Source: Bacillus niameyensis | GTDB lineage: Bacteria > Bacillota > Bacilli > Bacillales > Bacillaceae_C | Length of the DNA: 64,000 nucleotides | Reading direction: 5' to 3' | Assembly (NCBI RefSeq): GCF_001375535.1 | Contig: NZ_LN831197.1 | Coordinates: forward strand, 4,479,155-4,543,154 | Shown here: positions 22,123 to 32,272 of the stretch, piece by piece | Numbering within the stretch: position 1 is the first letter of the stretch | Layout of the letters: each line of letters starts with the position of its first letter | The notes under the pieces: generated by a model | The model's database searches: none | What the model saw: only the letters and a program-made list of their open reading frames with translations | What the model was told of the DNA's origin: nothing | Program-made: the position numbers and the translations under genes

Positions 22123-24588
22123 GTGGATAAACGTCTTACGAGAAAATGGAAGATGTATGCGATTCATCATTCTCATACGGATATTGGCTATACCGAGCGT
22201 CAAGAGAAAATCGAACAATACCATGTTGATTTTATTCGTCAGGCCATTGCTGTCTCTAAAAGACTGCAAACTAAAAAAGACAAAACGATCCAAGGTTTTA
22301 AATGGACATGTGAAACCTTTTGGGCTGTTGAACAATTTTTGAAAAAGGCATCTGCTGAGGAACGTCAAGAATTTAATGAGGCCTTAAGACGAGGAGATAT
22401 CGAGCTTTCCGGGAGTTACTTGAATATGACGGAATTGCTAGATTACGAGATTCTCCGAAAAAATCACATGAAAGCTGTGAATTATGGAAAATCAATCGGT
22501 ATCAAAGTTGATTCCGCGATGACCGCGGATATTAATGGCTATAGTTGGGGGTATGCGCAAACACTGTATGATGCTGGAATTGATCATTTATTGTCTTGTG
22601 TCCATACCCATCACGGAATGTATGCCATTGGTAGAAAACAAAGGCCCTTTTATTGGGAAACTCCGAAGGGGGACCGCTTGCTCGTTTGGAATGGGGAACA
22701 TTATATGTTAGGGAATGATCTTGGACTATCTCCGGGAGCTTATTTATCCTATACGATTCGGGATGAGTTCAATCCATACGGGCCGTCAGATCGGCATTGG
22801 GAAATTGCTAAGGAACGGATTATTCGTTATCTTCACCAATTGGAGAAAGAGGACTATCCTTACGATTTTGCTTTAGTGAATGTCATGGGGCTTCTTCGTG
22901 ATAACGCCTCTCCCAACACAAGTGTCATTGAATTTATTCATAAGTGGAATGAGCGTTTTGGCGAATTTGTGGAAATTGAAATGACAACACTGCATCACTT
23001 TTTCAGTGTTGTCAAAGCACAGGATCAGGAAATCCTAGTTTATAAAGGGGATTGGCCTGATTGGTGGTCAGATGGTGTCGCTTCAACGGCTATGCATACC
23101 CAAGTTTTTAGGGATGCCCAGAGAACATTAAGGCGGGTCAAAAAACTCGATCCGCAAAATAAAATAGTGCAAGAGGCGGCGATTGAAGAAGCGGAACATC
23201 AATTAACGATGTACGCAGAACATACTTGGGGTTATCATTCTTCCGTTTACGAACCTTGGCATCCAATGGTACAAACATTGGCGGTTCGAAAAGAGGCTTA
23301 TGCTGCAAATGCGAATCGGATCATCTATACAGCATTGGATGATATTTTGCAGAAACGCGGGGAAGTGATGCTTGGGCCTGACCGCTCTTATCAATTTAAA
23401 GTGATCAATACTTTTGATCATGAGGTTGAGGATCTCGCTGCTATCTATTTAGATCCGTGGGAACCAGGTTTGTTTAAAAATGGGTTCACGGTTATTGATC
23501 AGAAAAGTGGTTCAGTGTTGCCGCACCAAGTGGAAAATGTGAGTCGCGGTTATCAAATTTCAGTGCTACTCCAGATGCAACCTAATGAAGAGAAAATATT
23601 AGAGTTGCGTGGAAATAGTGAGAGTGAAAATTCCGGTCGAACTGCTAGAAGTAATCGTTTAAAAGGCCATGATGGTGTCTATGACATGGAAGACCTTATT
23701 TCATTAGGGACAGAGAATAAACCTGTCCATTTAAAAATGAATGAAAATGGGATAGAGTCCGAATATGTGAAGATTCACTGGAGAGCCGACGAGGGAATTA
23801 TCTCCTGGATTGATAAAACATCTGGGGAAGAATTATTGAGAGATGACTATGAGGTTCCCGCTTTTTCACCGGTTTATGAAGTAACAAAAGCCCATCAAGT
23901 AGACAAAATGGCAGATGTTAGACGAAGAATGGGCAGAAATCGTAAGGGGCTTGACGTCAAACGTTCTATTGGCCGCTTCGTTGGAGTGAAGGACATTACA
24001 AATGGCCCTCTTTACGGTGTTGTTGAATTGTTGTATGAAATTGAAGGGATGTCTTATTTTTCATTATTGTTAAAAGTGTATCGTGAATCGGCAAGGGTGG
24101 ATGTTGCGGTAAGGATGCATAAAGATAGTGTTTGGGATCCGGAAAACGTGTATATTTCGATGCCGTTCACTAGTAGCAACCAGATGTCTAGTGAACTTTG
24201 GGTGGAAAAGGCTGGTGTTGCTGTACGCCCGGGTGTTGATCAAATAGTAGGAACTTGTCTGGATTATTATTGTATTCAGGAAGGATTGGCCTACTTATCC
24301 AATAATCGTGGTGTATTGATCGCTACCCCGGATACCCCTCTCGTCCAAGTTGGACCATTAGCCAACAGACAGCGGTATGTGCATGGTCAGCATGATGGGG
24401 GAGATGCCCGACACTTATATGCATGGGTATTAACCAATTATTGGGAAACCAACTTTAAAGCAACACTAGGGGGATTTTATGAATTCCGATTTATTGTCAA
24501 CTGGAATAAAAATATGGATTCCGTACAAAAAGCGATTCAAAAATGTCATAGTTTTAATAGTGGCTTACTCGCTTTTAGAATGAAATAA
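22123..24588 (+). CDS. GH38-type glycoside hydrolase (alpha-mannosidase-like)
   Basis: An 821-residue cytoplasmic enzyme. The N-terminal catalytic domain starts with HHSHTDIGYTERQEKIE, the GH38 zinc site (His16, His18, Asp20), and ADINGYSWGY carries the probable nucleophile Asp136. HTWGYHSSVYEP gives another likely metal ligand. The C-terminal 400 residues are the beta-sandwich region of the family, ending NFKATLGGFYEFRFIVNW. GH38 enzymes are zinc-dependent alpha-mannosidases; this divergent branch (DUF5054-like) has not been tied to one substrate. The start is GTG behind GGAAAGGGAG. Convergent with an AraC regulator that may control it. Confidence 0.8.
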   Translation: MDKRLTRKWKMYAIHHSHTDIGYTERQEKIEQYHVDFIRQAIAVSKRLQTKKDKTIQGFKWTCETFWAVEQFLKKASAEERQEFNEALRRGDIELSGSYLNMTELLDYEILRKNHMKAVNYGKSIGIKVDSAMTADINGYSWGYAQTLYDAGIDHLLSCVHTHHGMYAIGRKQRPFYWETPKGDRLLVWNGEHYMLGNDLGLSPGAYLSYTIRDEFNPYGPSDRHWEIAKERIIRYLHQLEKEDYPYDFALVNVMGLLRDNASPNTSVIEFIHKWNERFGEFVEIEMTTLHHFFSVVKAQDQEILVYKGDWPDWWSDGVASTAMHTQVFRDAQRTLRRVKKLDPQNKIVQEAAIEEAEHQLTMYAEHTWGYHSSVYEPWHPMVQTLAVRKEAYAANANRIIYTALDDILQKRGEVMLGPDRSYQFKVINTFDHEVEDLAAIYLDPWEPGLFKNGFTVIDQKSGSVLPHQVENVSRGYQISVLLQMQPNEEKILELRGNSESENSGRTARSNRLKGHDGVYDMEDLISLGTENKPVHLKMNENGIESEYVKIHWRADEGIISWIDKTSGEELLRDDYEVPAFSPVYEVTKAHQVDKMADVRRRMGRNRKGLDVKRSIGRFVGVKDITNGPLYGVVELLYEIEGMSYFSLLLKVYRESARVDVAVRMHKDSVWDPENVYISMPFTSSNQMSSELWVEKAGVAVRPGVDQIVGTCLDYYCIQEGLAYLSNNRGVLIATPDTPLVQVGPLANRQRYVHGQHDGGDARHLYAWVLTNYWETNFKATLGGFYEFRFIVNWNKNMDSVQKAIQKCHSFNSGLLAFRMK

Positions 24589-24617
24589 AAGAACGATTTT
24601 CTAAAAAGTCCACTTTG

Positions 24618-24656
24618 AAACCCAGGAATGTTGATATTCTAGCATTCTTGGGTTTT
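24618..24656. terminator. Terminator between GH38 and AraC genes
   Basis: AAACCCAGGAATG pairs with CATTCTTGGGTTT, with TTTT on the plus side; it sits between convergent genes and may act on both. Confidence 0.8.
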
Positions 24657-24723
24657 GCATTGTATCGACTTCGGCTTGAAAAACTACATCCACAGCAAGT
24701 CTATCCCCCATGCATCTACAAAC

Positions 24724-25617
24724 CTATCCAAGATGTTGCTTCATTTTTTGTCGGAATTGTCCAGGCGCCATTCCCATTTCTTTTGTAAAGACGCTTGTAA
24801 AATAGTGAACGGTGTCAAAACCGACGATGTCTGAGATTTCCTTAATGGATAAATCGGTTTCGGAAAGAAGCAAGTTCGCTTTTCGAATTCGTTCCGCCCT
24901 CACATAACTGGAAAAGGATTGGCCTAATTCAGCTTTAAAAATACGCGATAAATGTCTGCTGGAAATATGAATATAGTTAGCGATGTGATCAAGTCTAAGT
25001 TGCTGGGACAAATTGTCGCGGATGTATAGTTTTGCTTGATGGATCAAGGTTGGGTACGAACTATGTTCGTTCGAAGGAGCTCTTTTTTTCAGTTGCTCGT
25101 TAAATTGGCCAAGAACGCTCGCATAAAAGGAAGAACATAGTCCTTGAATCCAATTATTTAATGCTGGGTATGAGTCGGTCGACATGATTAGTAAAGACGT
25201 CCATAAGTGTGCAACCGTGCTATTTTCTGCATGATTCATATAAAAGTTTTTTGTATTTTTGAGATTGTTGAACAAATCTCTGAATTCCTGGGATGACTGG
25301 TTTTCGATTAATTCAAAGGCAACGAAAACAATATCGATCCCATCCTTGCTCACAATTTGATGTTGAATATATGGTCTTGAAAGAAACAACGTCCCTCCCA
25401 TTAAAGGGAATGATTGGTCTTGCTCAATATATTGACCTTTTCCGCCAACGATATAGCAAAGTTCAAAGAATGAGTGTTGATGTGGCAGGTTATTATAATG
25501 TGAAGATTGTGCCCCCCAATAATGCACTAAAATTGAAGTATTTGTTCCGTTGATTTGGGTAGCATGTTCATTTAAAAAATGTGAACCATCGACGAATAAT
25601 TGGCTCCGCTCCATCAT
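24724..25617 (-). CDS. AraC family transcriptional regulator with cupin domain
   Basis: Residues 1-160 form a cupin-like sugar-sensing domain (LPHQHSFFELCYIVGGKGQY). Residues 195-297 hold two helix-turn-helix units: LRLDHIANYIHISSRHLSRI, and LSIKEISDIVGFDTVHYFTS ending in FTKEMGMAPGQFRQ. 297 residues is normal for the family. Start at the first of two ATGs behind AAGGAAGGAG. It faces the GH38 gene tail to tail, so it is a likely, though unproven, activator of mannoside use. Confidence 0.88.
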   Translation of the reverse strand: MMERSQLFVDGSHFLNEHATQINGTNTSILVHYWGAQSSHYNNLPHQHSFFELCYIVGGKGQYIEQDQSFPLMGGTLFLSRPYIQHQIVSKDGIDIVFVAFELIENQSSQEFRDLFNNLKNTKNFYMNHAENSTVAHLWTSLLIMSTDSYPALNNWIQGLCSSFYASVLGQFNEQLKKRAPSNEHSSYPTLIHQAKLYIRDNLSQQLRLDHIANYIHISSRHLSRIFKAELGQSFSSYVRAERIRKANLLLSETDLSIKEISDIVGFDTVHYFTSVFTKEMGMAPGQFRQKMKQHLG

Positions 25618-25864
25618 CCATTCTCCTTCCTTCGCTCTCTCGGATTCGTTCCAATGATGAATGTTTAGGCTGAGTGATTGGATCTAGTATTCTCGAGTAT
25701 GTTTTAACGTCTCTTTTAGAAAAATTAGATACTTGTAAATTTTTTTGTTTTCTGTTGCCTTTATAACTGAAAGTGGATAAGAATATGTAAATAGTTATAA
25801 TTTGTCAGATACAAAATAAAACCACTTAAAATATGTGAGTGCTTTAGAAAAAGGTTATGCAGGA

Positions 25865-26092
25865 TTAAATAAAGTACGACACTGCATTCGCCACCGAATC
25901 AGCTACCTCATCATCATCAATTTCAGAAATCCTATCATAGCCCATGTTTATGAATGTGTCAGTAATATCTGTGGCAATTTTGTCTATGTTTTCATCGGTT
26001 AATGTAATTTCATTTGCATTTGAATATATCTCAATCCAATCTTTCACATACTCCTCAATTTCTAAATAGCGATCTAGATCTATTTTACCCAC
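25865..26092 (-). CDS. Small acidic hypothetical protein, 75 residues
   Basis: A GTG-started frame gives an acidic, helical protein (EIEEYVKDWIEIYSNANEI, ENIDKIATDITDTFINMGYD, DDDEVADSVANAV). It looks like a small soluble regulator or inhibitor. The ribosome site (CAGGGG) is weak and close to the start. No family was recognised. Acidic helical shape is shared by some anti-toxin and anti-restriction proteins, but that is not evidence of function. Confidence 0.55.
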   Translation of the reverse strand: MGKIDLDRYLEIEEYVKDWIEIYSNANEITLTDENIDKIATDITDTFINMGYDRISEIDDDEVADSVANAVSYFI

Positions 26093-26479
26093 CCCTGGTC
26101 TAAAATTTATTTTACTTTGATTATAGCAATAATAGTTAAAGGGAAATAGAGTTGTAAACGTTTAAATGCTGTAGAACTTAGGTTATTGCTTCCTATACTA
26201 TTGTAAGGTGAATCGCCAGCAATTGGTTTTTAGAAACTAATAGAGTTACTGTATAATAATTCTTATTTTGTAACTAGGTGGTAAGAACTTCTGCGACCAC
26301 CTACAAATGTTGCTTTAAATAGATTTTAATTAGAACCATCCTATTATCAAAAAATATAGTATTGAACCTTTGTATATGATAACCTCACATTGAAGGCAAG
26401 ATATGTTGGATGAAAGAGAGTCAATAAGTATGAAATGTAGACTTTGAATTTAGCTTTTACAATGAAGGAGTGAATCCAA
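26093..26479. other. Intergenic region with a TAGGTGGT palindrome
   Basis: No gene is seen. TAGGTGGT and ACCACCTA (26275-26282 and 26296-26303) form a perfect 8-bp dyad around 13 bp, just downstream of a TATAAT (about 26252). It has no T tract, so it may be an operator. The right end carries the GAAGGAGTG ribosome site of the next gene. Confidence 0.4.
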
Positions 26480-27616
26480 TTGTTAATCCAATGTACCAAA
26501 TCTTTCCTTGATAAGTTCTGGTTGAAAGGGAATGAATTTGCTGAAAGTGAAGGGGCGGAAGAATATCCGAATAGCCTGATGGCGTGGCATGGGAATTTTG
26601 TCAGTATTGGGAGGAAGAAGGCGATCGTGTTAATGAATAATGAAACACGGTATCCAGTTGTGATCTATCGTCCGAGTAAGAAGGATTTTTCGCAAATTGA
26701 AGATCTGATAAGCGAAGCGATTGCAACGGCCTTTCGGATGGAGGGTATTCACGAGGACGTGATTGACGCTTATTTGGCGAAGGCGGGGGAAATTTCCTAT
26801 TCCAAAACCGGTAGTAAAAGCATGGTGGCCAAGATGAATAATACGGTTCGCGAAGTTCAATTTTCGGAACAATTTTTGGATGATGAGGAACGAATTCAAA
26901 AACATATAAGTATCATAACGGGTAGAATGATCCAATTGTCTGAGGGGAGCAAAGGGTTCTATCCTATTGAAAAACTATTGACCTGTCTCAGTGAGCAGTT
27001 TTATCAAAATAATCCTGTTTTAGACATCGATATGTATCAATTGAAGATTCAGGTCGATATTGAAGGTCATGAGATTTGGCGGCGGGTTCTTGTACCATCC
27101 ACTTTTTCTTTTCGTTCTCTTCACCATATTATTCAAATCGTGTTTGATTGGCAAAATTATCATTTACATGAGTTTATAATAGAAAGAGAAGATAGTAAGC
27201 CACTGCAAATTGTGATGGATGACGATCCCGAAACGCTTGCTTATTTAAACTTCGATGAATACGAGGTTCGGCAAGAGCGACTTGTCATACTAAAAGACGT
27301 TTTTCCAAAGCATGGAGAAGTCACGTATGAATATGATTTTGGTGATTCTTGGGTACATAAATTAATCCTTGAAAAAGTTGTCAAGTCCCAACATTACCAA
27401 GCTGTATTCATAGAAGGAGAGGGTGAACGGCCACCTGAAGATGTGGGCGGTGAAGGAGGCTTCGAATACTTTACGCAAATTATGGCAAATATGGAACACC
27501 CAGAGTATGAGAACATGAAAATGTGGGCCGAAAGTCAAATTGGTAGAGTGCTCAGTCAAGAAATGATAAATAAGCGACTGAAGCATGTCATTAGTGGGTA
27601 TTTTTCTTATGTTTAA
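26480..27616 (+). CDS. Plasmid pRiA4b ORF-3 family protein with N-terminal DUF6933-like domain
   Basis: A 378-residue two-part protein. Residues 1-170 resemble DUF6933 (CTKSFLDKFWLKGNEF, SLMAWHGNFVSIGRKKAIVL). Residues 185-375 are the pRiA4b ORF-3/TnpR-associated domain: IQVDIEGHEIWRRVLVPST, FDWQNYHLHEFII, YEYDFGDSWVHKL and PPEDVGGEGGFEYF are all family signatures. Function is unknown; the family began as a transposon or plasmid passenger gene but is widespread on chromosomes. TTG start behind GAAGGAGTG. It is convergent with the sugar-binding-protein gene. Confidence 0.8.
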   Translation: MLIQCTKSFLDKFWLKGNEFAESEGAEEYPNSLMAWHGNFVSIGRKKAIVLMNNETRYPVVIYRPSKKDFSQIEDLISEAIATAFRMEGIHEDVIDAYLAKAGEISYSKTGSKSMVAKMNNTVREVQFSEQFLDDEERIQKHISIITGRMIQLSEGSKGFYPIEKLLTCLSEQFYQNNPVLDIDMYQLKIQVDIEGHEIWRRVLVPSTFSFRSLHHIIQIVFDWQNYHLHEFIIEREDSKPLQIVMDDDPETLAYLNFDEYEVRQERLVILKDVFPKHGEVTYEYDFGDSWVHKLILEKVVKSQHYQAVFIEGEGERPPEDVGGEGGFEYFTQIMANMEHPEYENMKMWAESQIGRVLSQEMINKRLKHVISGYFSYV

Positions 27617-27634
27617 TTGTACATGTAATGGAAT

Positions 27635-27664
27635 GAGACCAGAGGAACCGTTCCCCCTGGTCTC
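27635..27664. terminator. Hairpin between convergent genes
   Basis: GAGACCAG pairs with CTGGTCTC around AGGAACCGTTCCCC. It lacks a T tract. Similar ACC..GTCCCC..GGT dyads occur near 32200 and 33370, so it may be a small dispersed repeat serving as a terminator. Confidence 0.45.
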
Positions 27665-27669
27665 CAGTC

Positions 27670-29019
27670 CTACTGTTGTTCCTTTGCTTCCTTAATTTTT
27701 ATTTCTGTTTCCTCTTTTAATTCACGGAGTACTGTATTGACGTCAATATCGGACGTTGCGAGTTTCGTTAGTGCACTGTGATAGTCTACATATCGATCCC
27801 ATCTACTGATGTGACCATCGTAAATGGCAGGTTGTAGCTTAAATAACGCCTCTCTATTTTTACCTTCATACGTTTCAACATCGATCAATACTTGCTCTAA
27901 CACTGAACGATCATTCAAAATGGTTGCTGATGATAAGTTTCGAATCATTGGAATTTGTTGTTCTGGAGAGGCATATTCCATTAAAACTTCAAAAGCCTCG
28001 TCTTTATGTTCACTGTAGTTGGCAATAATTATCGGTGTCGTCCCAAGAAACGGACCAATATTTGGCTGGCTTTCCCAGACTGGGTACGTTAACATGCCAA
28101 TGTTTTCTTTAATATATTCAAGATCCTCTTCAGGAAAAAGATTTAACTGTGCATTTGCTCCAATCCCAATCGCTGCTTGACGCTGTGCAAATAAATTTTG
28201 ATCATGGCTATGTTCTCCATATATACCTGAAATGCTATAGAGCTCATGCATCATATTAAAGTATTGATGGAACTCTTGTTTTTCAGTAAGTAGGACCTCG
28301 CCTGTCTCTGGGTCGGTAGCATTAACAGCGAATTGCATGAGTGGGTGTAAAATCTCCCACCAAGTAGGGGTTGACCCCCAACCAATTTGCATTCCAACAT
28401 ACTGGACACCATTTCTTTCTCCTGTCATTAACCGTGCGATATCCAGTAATTCATCCCATGTATATTGTTTATTTTCATCTAGGTAGGGTACACCAAACAG
28501 ATCGAAAATTTCTTTATTATAATAGGTTGCTGCATAGGAAGTTCCATCGGGAAACCCTACCAATCGCCGCTCTGAATCCTGTGCGCGAATAAATTCAACG
28601 AGTGAGGGTTCCAGTTTGGATATATCAAAATTATGCTTTTCAGCCAATTCATCTAACGGCTCAATTATCTCAACCTCCTCAAAGTGTTCGATTGAACCGA
28701 AGAAGATGTCAGGTAGTGTATTGGAAGCGAATAGTTCTTGTAATGATTCCACGGAATTTCCGAATCCTACGTGTTCCAATTCAATATGTTCCAGCGCCTC
28801 GTCAATAGGACCAAACCTTTTATTAAAGGATTCTTCTCCAAAGGGATAGCCGATTTGAATAGTAACGAGTTCCTGTTCCACTTCAGTATCGTCTGGTTCT
28901 TCATTTTCCACCTTATCAACTGGTTTCGTCCCTTCTTGAGTACAAGCAACCATTAGAGATAAGCATATAAACAAAAACATGAAAAATGTTCCATATCGCT
29001 GTTTGGCTTTCCAATTCAT
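27670..29019 (-). CDS. Extracellular sugar-binding lipoprotein (ABC family 1)
   Basis: The ligand-binding part of a carbohydrate ABC importer, anchored outside the membrane. The N-terminus has a lipoprotein signal peptide with lipobox LMVAC (Cys26), followed by an acidic linker. Family 1 features: ASNTLPDIFFGS, TYYNKEIFDLFGVPY with YTWDELLDIARLM, and IGIGANAQLNLFPEED. 449 residues is normal. It is the last gene of an AraC - toroid enzyme - binding-protein group on the minus strand. No permease or ATPase gene accompanies it, so it must use proteins encoded elsewhere. Confidence 0.85.
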   Translation of the reverse strand: MNWKAKQRYGTFFMFLFICLSLMVACTQEGTKPVDKVENEEPDDTEVEQELVTIQIGYPFGEESFNKRFGPIDEALEHIELEHVGFGNSVESLQELFASNTLPDIFFGSIEHFEEVEIIEPLDELAEKHNFDISKLEPSLVEFIRAQDSERRLVGFPDGTSYAATYYNKEIFDLFGVPYLDENKQYTWDELLDIARLMTGERNGVQYVGMQIGWGSTPTWWEILHPLMQFAVNATDPETGEVLLTEKQEFHQYFNMMHELYSISGIYGEHSHDQNLFAQRQAAIGIGANAQLNLFPEEDLEYIKENIGMLTYPVWESQPNIGPFLGTTPIIIANYSEHKDEAFEVLMEYASPEQQIPMIRNLSSATILNDRSVLEQVLIDVETYEGKNREALFKLQPAIYDGHISRWDRYVDYHSALTKLATSDIDVNTVLRELKEETEIKIKEAKEQQ

Positions 29020-29098
29020 CTCTGATCCCCCCGTATTTAGAAAATACCTTCTTTGATCTCTTAAGTCCCTCTATTTAAAAAATGACTGTGAACTTAGC

Positions 29099-31009
29099 TT
29101 AATTTTTGTGCTTCGGAAGAAAAGTAGATTCCAATAATCCCATAAGCAAACCAGAAGTAATTTCTCCTACTGTCCAACCGGATTCGATAGACCAGGGACC
29201 CCATCCGACATCAGCAGGGGAACCGAACACCTCCATTTTTTCCACATCAAAGGCACGAGCCCATGCTCCGTCAATTTGAATATCCTCACTTTCGATCTGG
29301 GCATTAACCATAAAGCGTACAGTATCCTCCCATAGTTTTTTAAACCATTCATCCCCAGTAATGAAATAGGCTTGAATCCAACCGATTGGCAACCAGTTGT
29401 TCGAATAAAGAAGATCAGCGACCGGATCACCATTTGTACTTAATAACGAACTTTCGCCGGATCCAGGGCTATGACGCATGGACGCTTGATAGCCATCATC
29501 CCACTCAAGATACGCTCCACTGGGATGATAATATTGCTGCAAATCATGGGCTACTTTATATAACCAGTTCAAATGTTCTTTTACTCCAGTAACTTCGTAG
29601 AGCCAACTTAATGGAAGAATTAGCCGACATAGTTCTTGTGTTTGGCTTTGCTCCCGTTTTGTTTCCGGATAATGTGTCATAATTGTCGTCAACCCTGCCA
29701 CAGCCGTATCACGATACTTATTTCGTCCCGTCAACCTAAAAGCTATACAAAGGGCGGCATAATAAAAGGCATTATAATGAGCACTTGGTAAATTCCCAGG
29801 AGTATTCTGCAGTTTATGCAGCATATTCGAACTGAGATGGATGTTATCTGTACGAAATACTCTCGTGCCATCTGTACCCGTAGTCCGAACAAGAAAATCA
29901 AGAACACTTAAACATTCATCCAATCGTTCTGTAGTTTCCTCATAAAAGTTTCGAAAAAGTTGAGGGAGGAGTGCCCGGGCAGCATCATCTTGATAACAGA
30001 CGCCCCACGCTTCATCGGTCCAACGAAACATGCCCTGTAAGGGACCATCATCATGATGAATATAATGATCGAGAACATAATTTATCAAGTTATTGGAAAT
30101 CTTCCTGCTATTTTGGATGCCCGTTTTTAAAGAATGCAGCCAATAGGAAAAGGATAGTTCTCCAATGCAGTCGGCTCGCCGGATTTCTCTCAGCTCTTGA
30201 TGCCCCTGATAATTAATTTCTGTTCCTAATCCTTCTAACGCACCTGCATGACCATCATCTCTAAGCACTCCTGATCTTTTTACCCAAAGCAGCGAACGTT
30301 CGACTGACTTCTCGATCTCTTGATATTCTGCAGCAGCCATCCCATCACGACTATTTGAACCAGTACGGTAATATTCAGGGAATTCCCCGATTTCAATTTC
30401 CGTACCATATAACCACTGGAGCACAAAGGAAATAACCTTTTTAATCCGACTCTTCGGAGCATGGCGGGCACGATAAAAATTAGCTAGTCGAAATGCACAA
30501 ATTAAAAGCTGTCCTTCTTTTTCAAACCATAAGGCCCTTTCCTTGTTAACCACTTCCCAATCTAATTCACTGTCACGTATACGGTCATGACTATGAGTAG
30601 TAATAAAAGATAAGAGTGGCTTTTCTTGAGAACACATGTAAATATGTGGCCGAATTCTTTCTCCATACTGATCGTCGATTAACGCACCCTTTGACTCATT
30701 GGGAAGCCAACCATCCTGGACAACCGCCAACCTTGAAAAGCGGGTCACAGTAGGACTTTCAAAATAGACATCTCCAATACTTCTAACAAATTCAGTAAAT
30801 ACACGTTTACCCTTTAGAATCTCAGCTTCAATTTTTTTTCGCAGGGGAGGTAGTAGTAATAATGGTTTTGGACCACCTCCACCAAGAATGGCAATGGCTC
30901 CGATCTTATCAAAGTTCAGAGTAGAAGCATCGTCTGGACGCACGACCAGCAGTTTGCTGTCTGTTTGTTTCATGAGCGATAACAGATCGCTTTCCACATC
31001 TGTAATCAC
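29099..31009 (-). CDS. Two-domain carbohydrate enzyme: GATase-like N-terminus plus six-hairpin toroid
   Basis: About 636 residues, cytoplasmic. The N-terminal 200 residues resemble a glutamine-amidotransferase-like fold (KLLVVRPDDASTLNF, IGAIAILGGGGPKPLLLLPP). Residues 270-630 look like an alpha/alpha six-hairpin glycosidase (GMFRWTDEAWGVCYQDDAAR, YNAFYYAALCIAFRLTGRNK, GAYLEWDDGYQASM). The exact GH family is not clear; an uronyl or deoxysugar hydrolase is possible. The annotated GTG has no ribosome site. The same frame stays open and coding-like upstream to about 31083 (SSEHWRLLQINIDKQYPLT), so the real start is probably there, either non-canonical or shifted by a one-base change near an ATG. 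It lies between the AraC and binding-protein genes, presumably in one operon. Confidence 0.6.
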   Translation of the reverse strand: MITDVESDLLSLMKQTDSKLLVVRPDDASTLNFDKIGAIAILGGGGPKPLLLLPPLRKKIEAEILKGKRVFTEFVRSIGDVYFESPTVTRFSRLAVVQDGWLPNESKGALIDDQYGERIRPHIYMCSQEKPLLSFITTHSHDRIRDSELDWEVVNKERALWFEKEGQLLICAFRLANFYRARHAPKSRIKKVISFVLQWLYGTEIEIGEFPEYYRTGSNSRDGMAAAEYQEIEKSVERSLLWVKRSGVLRDDGHAGALEGLGTEINYQGHQELREIRRADCIGELSFSYWLHSLKTGIQNSRKISNNLINYVLDHYIHHDDGPLQGMFRWTDEAWGVCYQDDAARALLPQLFRNFYEETTERLDECLSVLDFLVRTTGTDGTRVFRTDNIHLSSNMLHKLQNTPGNLPSAHYNAFYYAALCIAFRLTGRNKYRDTAVAGLTTIMTHYPETKREQSQTQELCRLILPLSWLYEVTGVKEHLNWLYKVAHDLQQYYHPSGAYLEWDDGYQASMRHSPGSGESSLLSTNGDPVADLLYSNNWLPIGWIQAYFITGDEWFKKLWEDTVRFMVNAQIESEDIQIDGAWARAFDVEKMEVFGSPADVGWGPWSIESGWTVGEITSGLLMGLLESTFLPKHKN

Positions 31010-31133
31010 GGTTAGTGGATATTGTTTGTCAATGTTGATTTGTAACAGCCTCCAATGTTCACTAGATTTAGATTCTCATTTACCTGAACATAGTGCTTAG
31101 CTTTGAAAACCCCCCAATCAACTAAGGATGAGT

Positions 31134-32096
31134 TTATTTTAACAAAATATTAGGAATATTTCGTTGGCATTTTTTGATATCATATTGATCTTTTTTTGCG
31201 TTTATTAATAACGTTTGGTACTCGGTTGGTGATACTCCGAGGTGTTGACGAAAGGCTCGACTAAAGGTATGAATCGAGTGATACTGAAGCTGTTTCGCAA
31301 CTTGAGTGACATTCATTTCACCATTCTTCAGCCATTCAACGGCTTTTTCGAACCTCTTTCGATTGTAGTAGTCTTTAATGGTAAGCCCAACTTCTTTCGC
31401 AAAGATTCGTGATAGGTGAGGATAGCTATAATGTAATTCATCGGCAATCTCCGTTAAATCGGTCAATTGAAAAAGATGATTATCGATGTAATTAATTACT
31501 TTGTAAACAATTTCCTTTCTTTCGTTCAATTTCCTACTTGGTGTATAGGTAGCGGTCCAATTGTCAGAAAAACTACGGTAGGCTAAGATGACAATTTGTC
31601 TAAGATACATCTCCATCATATAGGTAGAATAGCGATCAAGGTTAATCAACTCGTTGAAAATCCGAACAAAGGGAGCATCAATCCCGATCTTATTTGGGAC
31701 AACAGGATCCACCGCCTGATCAAACATTTTTCGAATCGGAGCCAGGGAATAGTCATTGTCTAAACCATCGGCAAATTGAAAACCAAAATAATAAAAACGA
31801 AAAGGCTCTTCCATATCTGCTCGACAACTATGCAACTGCTTTGGAACATTGAGCACAATATCTCCTTCTTGGACGGAGAACTCCGTATGATTAATAGAAA
31901 AATAGCCACTCCCCGAGACAATATAACTTAATTCATAGCATAGTTGTTCATGGGTCCCAATGACATATCCGCCCTTACAACTTATGTCGCCAATCTGATA
32001 CAGCTTGATAGAATTAAACAATTGCGGATTGTTAAAATAATTATTATCAAAATGGAAATTTATTGATTCGTAATCGTGTTCTGAATTCATATACAT
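31134..32096 (-). CDS. AraC family transcriptional regulator
   Basis: A 320-residue regulator. The N-terminal cupin half has HEQLCYELSYIVSGSGYFSI, a ligand-pocket strand pattern. The C-terminal half has two helix-turn-helix units: LTEIADELHYSYPHLSRIFA with KEVGLTIKDYYNRKRFEKA, and MNVTQVAKQLQYHSIHTFSR with FRQHLGVSPTEYQ. It is the first gene of the minus-strand group with the toroid enzyme and sugar-binding lipoprotein and is the likely local activator. The ATG follows a GGGGGAT site. Confidence 0.88.
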   Translation of the reverse strand: MYMNSEHDYESINFHFDNNYFNNPQLFNSIKLYQIGDISCKGGYVIGTHEQLCYELSYIVSGSGYFSINHTEFSVQEGDIVLNVPKQLHSCRADMEEPFRFYYFGFQFADGLDNDYSLAPIRKMFDQAVDPVVPNKIGIDAPFVRIFNELINLDRYSTYMMEMYLRQIVILAYRSFSDNWTATYTPSRKLNERKEIVYKVINYIDNHLFQLTDLTEIADELHYSYPHLSRIFAKEVGLTIKDYYNRKRFEKAVEWLKNGEMNVTQVAKQLQYHSIHTFSRAFRQHLGVSPTEYQTLLINAKKDQYDIKKCQRNIPNILLK

Positions 32097-32272
32097 CCCC
32101 CCAATAGTAAATATTCTTTATTTGGCGAGGAGATGCCTGCTTTTGACAAGTAGGGCGGTTCATATGGATAATTGTGGAAACATTTTTAAAAATAACACTA
32201 GGAGAACCGTCCCCACTGGTTCCCTGGTATACTTGTATAGAGGGTTTTACTCATAATAAAAGGAGATGAAGG

